This document shows, piece by piece, positions 6,745 through 13,047 of a stretch of DNA of 18,323 bases. The notes under the pieces were generated by a model that saw only the letters and a list, made by a program, of their open reading frames with translations, searched no databases and had not been told where the DNA came from. The translations under genes and the position numbers were made by a program. This stretch comes from JABMMZ01 sp964600345 (GTDB lineage Bacteria > Bacteroidota > Bacteroidia > NS11-12g > UBA955). Where the stretch lies: contig CAZRKA010000058.1 of NCBI GenBank assembly GCA_964600345.1, positions 1 to 18,323 of the forward strand, in the 5' to 3' direction. The number at the start of each line of letters is the position of its first letter. Position 1 is the first letter of the stretch.

Positions 6745-9636
6745 GTGAGGTATTATTCCGGAATTTTATTTTTGTTGCTTTCAGCCTTTGGTACACTTGC
6801 CGGAAGCCCTTTAATACCATCGTACTGGCAGCAGAATGTGAGGTACGAAATAGTGGCGGATCTTCAGGCAGAAAACAAGACTCTCAAAACGGATATTTCG
6901 ATTGAGTACTTTAACAATTCGCCGGATACACTATTCAGTATCTGGATGCATTTATGGCCAAATGCCTTCGCAGGTAATTCAAGTGCATTTGCGCGTCAAA
7001 TGATTGATTTTGGCTTCACTGAATTTCATTTTTACAAAAATGAAGAAAGGTCGGAAATCAGTATGCTTGCTTTCACTTATCCCGAAACACTTATTAAACC
7101 CGATATAATTTACCATCCCTCCCACAGAGACATATTTGAATTAAAGTTGAACAAGGCGCTATATCCGGGAGAAAAACTCAAAATTAACGGCAGTTACATA
7201 CTTAAACTCCCGAAACTGATTGATGGTTTTGGTTGTGAAAATGGATTTTTTGCCCTGACTAACTGGTATCCCAAACCTGCAGTCTATGACAATAAAGGCT
7301 GGAATTTAATTCCTTACCTTAGACAGGGAGGAACTTACAATGAATTTTCAGATAGCTTCATTGTCGGGATTACCGTTCCCGAAAAATATACCGTAGCAGG
7401 TGGTTCTGGTTCTTTTACAAATAACATTATAACTGATAATAATGGAGTCAGACATAAAAAATACATTTTCAAAGAGAGTAATGTTCAGGATTTTGCGTGG
7501 TTTGCCTCACCTGAATTCAGAATTCGGGAAATGAAAATGGCACTCAAAAATTCAGACTCTGTTTTAATCCGGATATATGAAAGTGGCGATAGCAATGTTT
7601 CTGTCAGCAAGCTGTTATTAAGCGAAATTTCGGCGTCTATCGGTGAATTGTCTGAGAGGATTGGCCCTTATCCATACAAATCATTTAAACTTATTTTAAG
7701 CAATTCGGAAAGTCTGAGTGATAAATTTTACCCGGGAATATGTTTGTACAATCCCGAAACTCAGAAGTCATTGTTTCATATACTGTCCAGAAACTGGTTT
7801 GCCGGTATGGTTTCTATTGACAGCAGGCACAATCATTGGATGGATATTAGTCCGGGAATTTTCTTGATGTCAAAATCAAAAAACACAATCATTCAGGAGG
7901 CAAAAAACGATCTGAAACAAGACTCACTATTCTACACTTCAAAATCCAGACTGTCCGGACATTATCTGTACATGGACTATGCACTTGTTAATTATTACGG
8001 TTATATACAATCTCTTTCAACACCGGTTGAATTGCTTTTGCCATACAATTACCGCAACCTTCTCACTTACAAGGCACCGTCAATGTTTGCCTATTTAAAT
8101 GAAGAAATCGGAGATTCTGTTTTCGATGCGAGTGTCAGGTATTATTTAGAGACCAGGAAAAACAAACATGCCTCACCCGAAGATTTGCAGAAATGTTTCG
8201 AGCTGCATAGCGGGACTGACCTTAACGGTTTTTTCAGACTTATGCTGAATGACAGTTTTGAAACAGATTTTAAGAAATCAGATTATTCTGTACTTGTCTA
8301 TAAAAATCCAGAACGGGATTCGCTTTTCAGCAAGGATTTCAGAAAGGGTCCGGCAAATGCATTCGGGTTTATTCCGGAAACAAATTACTACAACAATACT
8401 TCCGTTAAACGCTTAATAAAATTCAAGATACCTTACGGAAAACCGGCATATAATACACTGATTAATCTTGACCTTGCACCTTTGGCAGGCTATAATTTAT
8501 ACGACGGACTGTATGCAGGTTTATACCTCAATCATCAGTTGTTATACAAGAAAGGTGTGCAGTTTTACCTTGCTCCTTTCTGGTCGTTTAAAGAGAAGAA
8601 GACAATAGGAATGGCGGGAATTTCAGGGCGATTATGGAGAGGAGAGAATAAACTGCAATCGCTAATCGCCGGTGTCGGAGGGAGGAAGTTTTCTCTCGCT
8701 GTTTCGGATGAAATAAATACGTATTACAGTATAAATCCATATTTGAAGTTTGATTTCCGATGCAGGAATAATTCAAGCGGAAGAAAGAGCTCAGGTTTAA
8801 TGCTTGATGCATGGCATACCGGTCTGGATTATTCCGCAATCAGGTTAAATGACAGTATAAGTATAAGTATGCCAACGGCTTATTTCTTTAATTATCTCAG
8901 AGCCTCATATACATACGACAATCACCATGCTTTAAAAAGAAGCGGATTTAGCCTTAATATGGAATACGGCGCCAATAATAAATTTAAACCACTCAATCAT
9001 CAGTATCTAAAGACATGGATCAATACCGTTTATAAATACACATACGATAAGGGAAACAGGTATTTCAGAACTGAGTTTTTTGCCGGAATTTTCCTGATGC
9101 GCAAGGGCAATCCTGGAAGACAGAGTTTTATACCAAGTTCTAAAAACGGATACTACGATTATACCTATTCTGAAACATTGCCGGGTAGAAGTGAGAGCAG
9201 CAGCAGCAATATGCTGGCCGGCAAACAGGTGTTAAGCGGATCTATGAGAAATGTGATTCCGCTCTATCCTACAGACAGATGGATATTGTCATTAAGCAAC
9301 GACCTGAGTTTACCTGGTATTCTGCCTTTGCAACTGTACTTTGATGTATCATACTTCAGGTATATGTCATCACTTACCAGTAATACCGGCACAGTATTCA
9401 GCTTAAGTAAACCTGAGTTGTATTATACAGCTGGTCTGACGACATCGGTAAATGATAATCTGCTCGAAGTATTTATTCCAATTATACAATCGTCGCAGTT
9501 TAAGAACTACAGTTTCTGGAATTACGGGATTCTTAATTCGATTGGTTTCAGACTTAATCTGAACCGGCTTGGCCCCGATAAGCTGATCCGCAATTATGCC
9601 CTTTCAGACTTAAAGGGATTGTCTGATGAGCTATAA
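6745..9636 (+). CDS. Exported M1-aminopeptidase-like protein lacking catalytic residues
   Basis: 963 residues with a signal peptide (MRYYSGILFLLLSAFGTLAG). Residues about 25-500 align by eye with Bacteroidota M1 metallopeptidases, including the early IEYFNNSPDTLFSIWMHLWPNA region and NWYPKPAVYDNKGWN. But the active site is gone: the HExxH zinc motif reads HILSR (345-349), the third zinc ligand, 19 residues after the second His in the WxDEG motif, is Ile368 (HWMDISPG), and the exopeptidase Glu of the GxMEN/GGMEYP loop is replaced in SDKFYPGI (325-332). So it is probably a non-enzymatic binding protein. Residues about 555-945 alternate polar and aromatic or hydrophobic residues (LYLNHQLLYKKGVQFYLAPF, FNYLRASYTYD, QLYFDVSYFRYM), like an outer-membrane beta-barrel or large beta domain. 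GTG start: no upstream in-frame ATG exists and it gives the intact signal peptide. Confidence 0.8.
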   Translation: MRYYSGILFLLLSAFGTLAGSPLIPSYWQQNVRYEIVADLQAENKTLKTDISIEYFNNSPDTLFSIWMHLWPNAFAGNSSAFARQMIDFGFTEFHFYKNEERSEISMLAFTYPETLIKPDIIYHPSHRDIFELKLNKALYPGEKLKINGSYILKLPKLIDGFGCENGFFALTNWYPKPAVYDNKGWNLIPYLRQGGTYNEFSDSFIVGITVPEKYTVAGGSGSFTNNIITDNNGVRHKKYIFKESNVQDFAWFASPEFRIREMKMALKNSDSVLIRIYESGDSNVSVSKLLLSEISASIGELSERIGPYPYKSFKLILSNSESLSDKFYPGICLYNPETQKSLFHILSRNWFAGMVSIDSRHNHWMDISPGIFLMSKSKNTIIQEAKNDLKQDSLFYTSKSRLSGHYLYMDYALVNYYGYIQSLSTPVELLLPYNYRNLLTYKAPSMFAYLNEEIGDSVFDASVRYYLETRKNKHASPEDLQKCFELHSGTDLNGFFRLMLNDSFETDFKKSDYSVLVYKNPERDSLFSKDFRKGPANAFGFIPETNYYNNTSVKRLIKFKIPYGKPAYNTLINLDLAPLAGYNLYDGLYAGLYLNHQLLYKKGVQFYLAPFWSFKEKKTIGMAGISGRLWRGENKLQSLIAGVGGRKFSLAVSDEINTYYSINPYLKFDFRCRNNSSGRKSSGLMLDAWHTGLDYSAIRLNDSISISMPTAYFFNYLRASYTYDNHHALKRSGFSLNMEYGANNKFKPLNHQYLKTWINTVYKYTYDKGNRYFRTEFFAGIFLMRKGNPGRQSFIPSSKNGYYDYTYSETLPGRSESSSSNMLAGKQVLSGSMRNVIPLYPTDRWILSLSNDLSLPGILPLQLYFDVSYFRYMSSLTSNTGTVFSLSKPELYYTAGLTTSVNDNLLEVFIPIIQSSQFKNYSFWNYGILNSIGFRLNLNRLGPDKLIRNYALSDLKGLSDEL

Positions 9637-9740
9637 CCTGAAGTCTGTCTACCGGATCACTGAGCTTTTGATAAACAAATAAATGTCCTGCTTAAACCGG
9701 CAGAGACCAGAACCCACGGCAACAAATTCATTTAAAAAAT

Positions 9741-9768
9741 AAAACCCGTATCAGATGATACGGGTTTT
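9741..9768. terminator. Bidirectional rho-independent terminator
   Basis: AAAACCCGTATC (9741-9752) and GATACGGGTTTT (9757-9768) form a perfect 12-bp stem with a 4-nt loop (AGAT). A and T runs flank it, so it serves both the pseudo-M1 gene and the convergent histone-like gene. Confidence 0.92.
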
Positions 9769-9792
9769 GAAAGAGAGGTTAAAAGCAGATGA

Positions 9793-10074
9793 CTACTTTT
9801 TAGCTGATTTTTTAGCTGCTTTTTTAGCAGGTTTTTTAGCTGATTTTTTAGCTTTAGCTTTAGGAGCAGCTTTTTTAGCTTTTGCTTTAGCTTTAGCCTT
9901 TGGAGCGGCTTTTGCTTTAGCTTTAGCTTTTGGAGCAGCTTTAGCTTTTGCTTTAGCTTTAGGAGCAGCCTTTGCTTTAGCTTTAGCCTTTGGAGCAGCT
10001 TTAGCTTTAGCCTTTGCTTTTGGTGCTGCTTTTGTAGCTTTTGCTTTAGCAGCTGGTTTTTTTGTTGTTGCCAT
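9793..10074 (-). CDS. Histone H1-like Lys/Ala-rich DNA-binding protein
   Basis: 93 residues: 39 Lys and 40 Ala, with no acidic and no aromatic residue. It starts MATTKKPAAKAKATK, then has five perfect copies of AAPKAKAKAK (residues 16-65), then an AKK/PAKK/SAKK-type tail. This is the composition of the C-terminal tail of eukaryotic H1 and of bacterial H1-like proteins such as chlamydial Hc2, which bind DNA without a fold and compact the nucleoid. The ATG at 10074 is chosen; a longer GTG start at 10128 would run into the upstream SET gene and adds a non-matching N-terminus. The gene begins 28 nt after the SET stop with no promoter box in the gap, so the two are likely cotranscribed. The DNA binding is inferred from composition. 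Confidence 0.9.
   Translation of the reverse strand: MATTKKPAAKAKATKAAPKAKAKAKAAPKAKAKAKAAPKAKAKAKAAPKAKAKAKAAPKAKAKAKAKKAAPKAKAKKSAKKPAKKAAKKSAKK
9880..10029 (-). repeat. Five tandem 30-bp units coding AAPKAKAKAK
   Basis: Five in-frame 30-bp units (10000-10029, 9970-9999, 9940-9969, 9910-9939, 9880-9909) each encode exactly the same 10 residues. The units differ from one another only at synonymous sites, for example GCC/GCT/GCA for Ala and AAA/AAG for Lys. Confidence 0.93.
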
Positions 10075-10102
10075 ATTTATATGTATTAAATTGGGTTTTT
10101 TG

Positions 10103-10483
10103 TCAGTTGAGATCAGCGTGCATATCACCGTAATCGATGGTGATTTCTTCGCCTGCTTTGATCGTTTTCAAGGCTTTGAATACCATAACACCGTCTGCTA
10201 TTCGCTTTATATAATCAGCATTTGGTTTACTTGAATGGTTATATAAAGAACCAAATCCAAGCAAAATGGCCACATTCTTTTTACGCGTATTCCATACAAA
10301 CGCATAATTTTCTAAAATGTGTCCAAGCAGACCTTGATGTTCTTTATAACTCAATTCGATCACAGGGCAAATTTCTATAAGATCGCCTTTTTTTAAAATT
10401 TTAGATGTAAACACACCGCGTCCCTTGTGTCCTGCATTCGATACAAATAAATTTGTATTTGAAATTTTATATTCTTTTTTCAC
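10103..10483 (-). CDS. SET-domain protein-lysine methyltransferase
   Basis: Small stand-alone SET enzyme of 126 residues, expected to transfer a methyl group from S-adenosylmethionine to a lysine side chain. The core motifs are in order: GHKGRGVFTSKILKKGDLIE (18-37, the SAM-binding GxG), LYNHSSKPNA (80-89, the NHSxxPN motif with Asn82-His83 that contacts SAM), and AGEEITIDYGD (110-120, with the active-site Tyr118). It is only the SET core, without pre-SET, a cysteine-rich post-SET or targeting domains. The GTG at 10483 is the earliest possible start, because the codon just before it is TGA; a TAATTTTG promoter box lies 18 nt upstream. The next gene encodes a Lys-rich H1-like protein, the obvious candidate substrate, as chlamydial SET enzymes act on the H1-like Hc1. 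Confidence 0.9.
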   Translation of the reverse strand: MKKEYKISNTNLFVSNAGHKGRGVFTSKILKKGDLIEICPVIELSYKEHQGLLGHILENYAFVWNTRKKNVAILLGFGSLYNHSSKPNADYIKRIADGVMVFKALKTIKAGEEITIDYGDMHADLN

Positions 10484-10501
10484 TCAATTTTAATACGGGC
10501 T

Positions 10502-10509
10502 CAAAATTA
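10502..10509 (-). promoter_or_regulatory. Promoter box for the SET/H1-like operon
   Basis: TAATTTTG on the minus strand matches TAnnTTTG perfectly and ends 18 nt before the GTG start of the SET gene. No TTG is found 19 nt upstream. Confidence 0.55.
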
Positions 10510-10582
10510 TGAAAGTTTCCGGAAGTATTGATATCTCTATAAATAATCTATACACAATTTATCAAAATGAAGGTTTAAAATA

Positions 10583-10599
10583 AGTCAAATTAGTTGACT
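10583..10599. promoter_or_regulatory. 17-bp dyad upstream of the SET/H1-like operon
   Basis: AGTCAA-ATTAG-TTGACT is a perfect 6-bp inverted repeat with a 5-nt spacer, about 75 bases upstream of the SET promoter box. It may be an operator or activator site; there is no T-run on either side that would make it a terminator. Confidence 0.3.
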
Positions 10600-10619
10600 A
10601 TATTTATTCGTCGAACAAG

Positions 10620-10671
10620 AAAAAATGCTTTTCACACGAGCAGATATTAACATCGATGTGAATAGAAAAGC
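10620..10671 (-). terminator. Probable terminator of the C1B-GNAT operon
   Basis: On the minus strand GCTTTTC (10671-10665) can pair with GAAAAGC (10633-10627), and an alternative inner pairing TTCACA/TGTGAA adds to it; a run of six T (10625-10620) follows almost at once. It lies 27 nt past the GNAT stop. The loop is long, so confidence is moderate. Confidence 0.55.
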
Positions 10672-10697
10672 TTGTAAAATGGTAGTTTTGATAAAAA

Positions 10698-11198
10698 TCA
10701 GGCCTTCTTTACCATCACAAAATCGTTCATAAACCACCCGTTTCCAATATCGAAATCTGCAACCTGTTCAATTTGGAATCCGTTTTTAAAGTAGAAATTA
10801 ATTGCTTTGAAATTTTGACGGTTCACAGTTAGCCGTATGAAGATATCCCTTCCTGATTCTTCGGCTTTGAACTTTGATAACAATAATTCCAAAACCCTGG
10901 TTCCGGTATTTTTTTTTCTGGATTCCGAAAGGATGTAAAGTTTATGAATGAAAAAAGCGTTTGTATCCTTTTGGCTTACTGAAGTAAAACCGATTGTTTT
11001 TCCATCCTCCGTGATCTCATAAAATTGCTGTCCTTCGTTAATCTGTTCCAGCAATGCATTGTCAGAATAGAATTTATTAAGCATGTATTCTATCTGATCA
11101 TGCGGTAGAAAATCGGTGTAGTACGAAAGCCATATTTTCCGGGCAAGTTCGGCTACCAGAGGCAGATCTTCCCTGCTGCAAAGCTTTAGTCCTGTCAT
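10698..11198 (-). CDS. GNAT-family N-acetyltransferase
   Basis: 166 residues with the GNAT fold: beta-4 and helix-3 as FFIHKLYILSESRKKNTGTR (82-101) and the C-terminal motif LTVNRQNFKAINFYFKNGFQ (123-142). The pyrophosphate-binding loop, normally R/Q-x-x-G-x-G/A, reads RKKNTGTRV: the first Gly is replaced by Asn97 while Gly99 is kept. The acceptor (a protein, an amine or an antibiotic) cannot be told. It starts 3 nt after the stop of the exported cysteine peptidase, so it is translated from the same message. Substrate remains unassigned. Confidence 0.85.
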   Translation of the reverse strand: MTGLKLCSREDLPLVAELARKIWLSYYTDFLPHDQIEYMLNKFYSDNALLEQINEGQQFYEITEDGKTIGFTSVSQKDTNAFFIHKLYILSESRKKNTGTRVLELLLSKFKAEESGRDIFIRLTVNRQNFKAINFYFKNGFQIEQVADFDIGNGWFMNDFVMVKKA

Positions 11199-11201
11199 TG
11201 A

Positions 11202-12398
11202 TTATTTCTGAGTGATGCCCAGTTTTTTTGCAAGATCTTTTGGCAGAGCACTTTTGTGAATATAGATATTGATTGTCTTGTATCTGAAATATGACATTGA
11301 ACAATACAGATATCCTCCGCAATCGTTTACCGTTCCCCAGCTGTTTTTAATTTTGAAATAGAGATTGCCGTTTTGGTCGCTTACCAGACCGGTAGCATGC
11401 ATGCCGTGATCGTCTGTTGTCTGATAGTTGTCGAATGCAATTTGTCTGATACTGTCTCCGATAATTTTTTCGCTCATGGGTTTATCGAAAGCTGAACCAG
11501 CTCTGGCAGCACCCGGATCATTGAAAGCCTTATTGTCTTTTCCGCTTTGTGTTATGAGTGAATCGTGAACCGGAACAATAGCAACACCATTCTTGAAAGA
11601 AAAACCTTTCTCGCTTACATCGGCTCCCCATGCCCACGAATAACCTTTTTTCAGGGCATTAATTGCAAGTTCCTGCAGCTCGTCGAGCGGTAGATTATAA
11701 CTCTGCATCATTGCCCAGTTGTCGGGTACTTCTATCGCAAATTTTGTGTAATAGGGATGGTGAGTGAATGATGTAAGCGAAATATAATCATCCATATTCA
11801 ATCCCAGATAATCGGCAAAACTCTTGGCTGTGTATTCTTTGTTATCATAAGTAAATTTTTCAGGAACTTTTCCGAGATAAGCATCAACTGCTCCGGAGAA
11901 AGCATTTCTCCAGGCATTTGTTAGTTTGCCCTGAGGATTTGATTTTACGGCATCCACTATGCCTTTTAAAACGGCATCAAGTTCGGCATGATTGTGTTTT
12001 TCGCTGCCATAATTAAGGCCCTTATAAACAGACTCGGGCATAATGCCGTATCTCTGTATTACCCATGGCAAATCGTGAAATGCACCTCCCGGACCGAAAT
12101 TATGCATGCCATTCATGCGCACATACATATCCGCTTTGCCTATATATGCATTTCTGACTATAAACATTTCGCTCAGATTAAACTTGCCTTTTCCCATTCT
12201 GATAAGCTCACTTTCAAAGAAAGAAAGACTAGAAAAACTCCAGCAAGTGCTGGTCCTGCTTTGATCCTGCACCTCTGCCGCTTCAATATCCGCTATTGAC
12301 TTAAACAGATATCCCCCGTTCTTTTTATTCCTGATGGTGTCCTGAGAAAAAAGTGAAAAACACAGAAATGTTAAAATTGTAAATAAGATTGATTTCAT
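11202..12398 (-). CDS. Exported C1B cysteine peptidase (bleomycin hydrolase/PepC family)
   Basis: Papain-fold peptidase of the aminopeptidase C/bleomycin hydrolase type. 398 residues from the ATG at 12398; this start gives the signal peptide MKSILFTILTFLCFSLFSQ, while the longer TTG-initiated reading frame from 12437 would bury it. The catalytic set is complete: Gln46 and Cys52 in QDQSRTSTCWSFSS, His334 in GMHATGLV, and Asn352 in KIKNSWG. Compared with classical PepC (about 450 residues, cytoplasmic, hexameric) this one is shorter and exported, and it ends KKLGITQK, so the self-inserting C-terminal arm that makes PepC an aminopeptidase may differ. Heads a two-gene unit with a GNAT gene. Its promoter is not obvious; GATTTTTG at 12435-12442 (minus) is the best candidate. 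Confidence 0.88.
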   Translation of the reverse strand: MKSILFTILTFLCFSLFSQDTIRNKKNGGYLFKSIADIEAAEVQDQSRTSTCWSFSSLSFFESELIRMGKGKFNLSEMFIVRNAYIGKADMYVRMNGMHNFGPGGAFHDLPWVIQRYGIMPESVYKGLNYGSEKHNHAELDAVLKGIVDAVKSNPQGKLTNAWRNAFSGAVDAYLGKVPEKFTYDNKEYTAKSFADYLGLNMDDYISLTSFTHHPYYTKFAIEVPDNWAMMQSYNLPLDELQELAINALKKGYSWAWGADVSEKGFSFKNGVAIVPVHDSLITQSGKDNKAFNDPGAARAGSAFDKPMSEKIIGDSIRQIAFDNYQTTDDHGMHATGLVSDQNGNLYFKIKNSWGTVNDCGGYLYCSMSYFRYKTINIYIHKSALPKDLAKKLGITQK

Positions 12399-12418
12399 GA
12401 TCCGATACCTTAATTTTG
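12389..12418 (+). promoter_or_regulatory. Promoter of the acetyltransferase gene at 12468
   Basis: A perfect TAnnTTTG box (TAATTTTG, 12411-12418) with TTG at 12389-12391, exactly 19 nt away, the same layout as the isc promoter. It overlaps the start of the divergent cysteine-peptidase gene, so the two promoters may interfere. Confidence 0.6.
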
Positions 12419-12467
12419 AAAGCCCAAAGTTGCACAAAAATCAGTGAATCTGCAAAACTTAAAGGAT

Positions 12468-12920
12468 ATGGAAACAAACTGCATTATTAAACTGACAGAG
12501 TTTGACTCGCCTGAATATTTAAACAGCGTCAACCTGAGAAGGGAAGTACTCAGAATACCAATTGGTCTTGATTTCAGCGAAAAAGACCTTGCCGAAGACA
12601 GTTTTCAATACCACTTTGTGGCAGTTAATGGTTCAGAAATTATCGGCATACTTATATTAAAACCTTTCGATAAAGAAGGACGTAAGTTCGTTAAAATGAG
12701 ACAGGTTGCAGTTAAATCCGATTATCAGAACATGGGTATAGGAGGAAAGTTACTCGAATTTTCGGAGAATTGGGCGAAAGAAAATGCTTATTCCGGAATC
12801 GAGTTGAATGCAAGGATACCCGCCGTTAATTTTTATCTGAAACACGGTTACAGCGCTATCGGTGACGAATTTTTAGAGGTAGGTATACCTCATCTGCACA
12901 TGTTTAAGCAGACCTTATAA
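12468..12920 (+). CDS. GNAT-family N-acetyltransferase
   Basis: 150 residues. The acetyl-CoA site is canonical: MRQVAVKSDYQNMGIGGKLL (77-96) contains QNMGIGGK, and the C-terminal half has NARIPAVNFYLKHGYSAIGD (114-133) followed by the EVGIPHLHMFK ending typical of a widespread bacterial group often annotated as ElaA-like or simply GNAT. The acceptor is unknown. I chose the ATG at 12468; a GTG at 12444 in the same frame would add eight residues and sits 25 nt after the promoter box, so it remains possible. Monocistronic: the next gene has its own promoter box 127 nt downstream. Confidence 0.88.
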   Translation: METNCIIKLTEFDSPEYLNSVNLRREVLRIPIGLDFSEKDLAEDSFQYHFVAVNGSEIIGILILKPFDKEGRKFVKMRQVAVKSDYQNMGIGGKLLEFSENWAKENAYSGIELNARIPAVNFYLKHGYSAIGDEFLEVGIPHLHMFKQTL

Positions 12921-13013
12921 ATCAGGGATTCTTATATTTACAGGCATTAGTGTTGTTTTATCTGTTATTTGGGTAATCTCATGGATCATATTTCTGTATT
13001 AATCCTTTTTTAC

Positions 13014-13021
13014 TAAATTTG
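13014..13021 (+). promoter_or_regulatory. Promoter box for the M16 peptidase operon
   Basis: TAAATTTG is a perfect TAnnTTTG match, 26 nt before the ATG at 13048. No TTG at the expected -33 distance (TTC at 12992-12994 is the nearest). Confidence 0.5.
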
Positions 13022-13047
13022 GCATTCTTTTTAAATTCATAAATTCA

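Noticed and set aside
9880..10029. The regular 30-bp repeats as a possible CRISPR array.
   Set aside because: The units abut without spacers and are in-frame coding repeats of the H1-like protein; no cas genes are nearby.
9793..10128. Longer form of the H1-like protein starting at GTG 10128.
   Set aside because: It would overlap the end of the SET gene by 26 nt and add 18 residues (MICTLISTDKK and so on) unlike the Lys/Ala body; the ATG at 10074 gives the expected MATTKKPA start.
9755..10234. A 159-codon open frame on the plus strand, rich in Ala, Phe and Leu, looking like a membrane protein.
   Set aside because: It is the antisense of the Lys/Ala repeat gene: Ala/Lys codons read backwards give Ala/Leu/Phe codons. 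It runs over the terminator and into the SET gene and has no homology pattern of its own.
11202..12437. C1B peptidase start at TTG 12437.
   Set aside because: It would place 13 residues before the signal peptide and reach into the divergent promoter; ATG 12398 is better.
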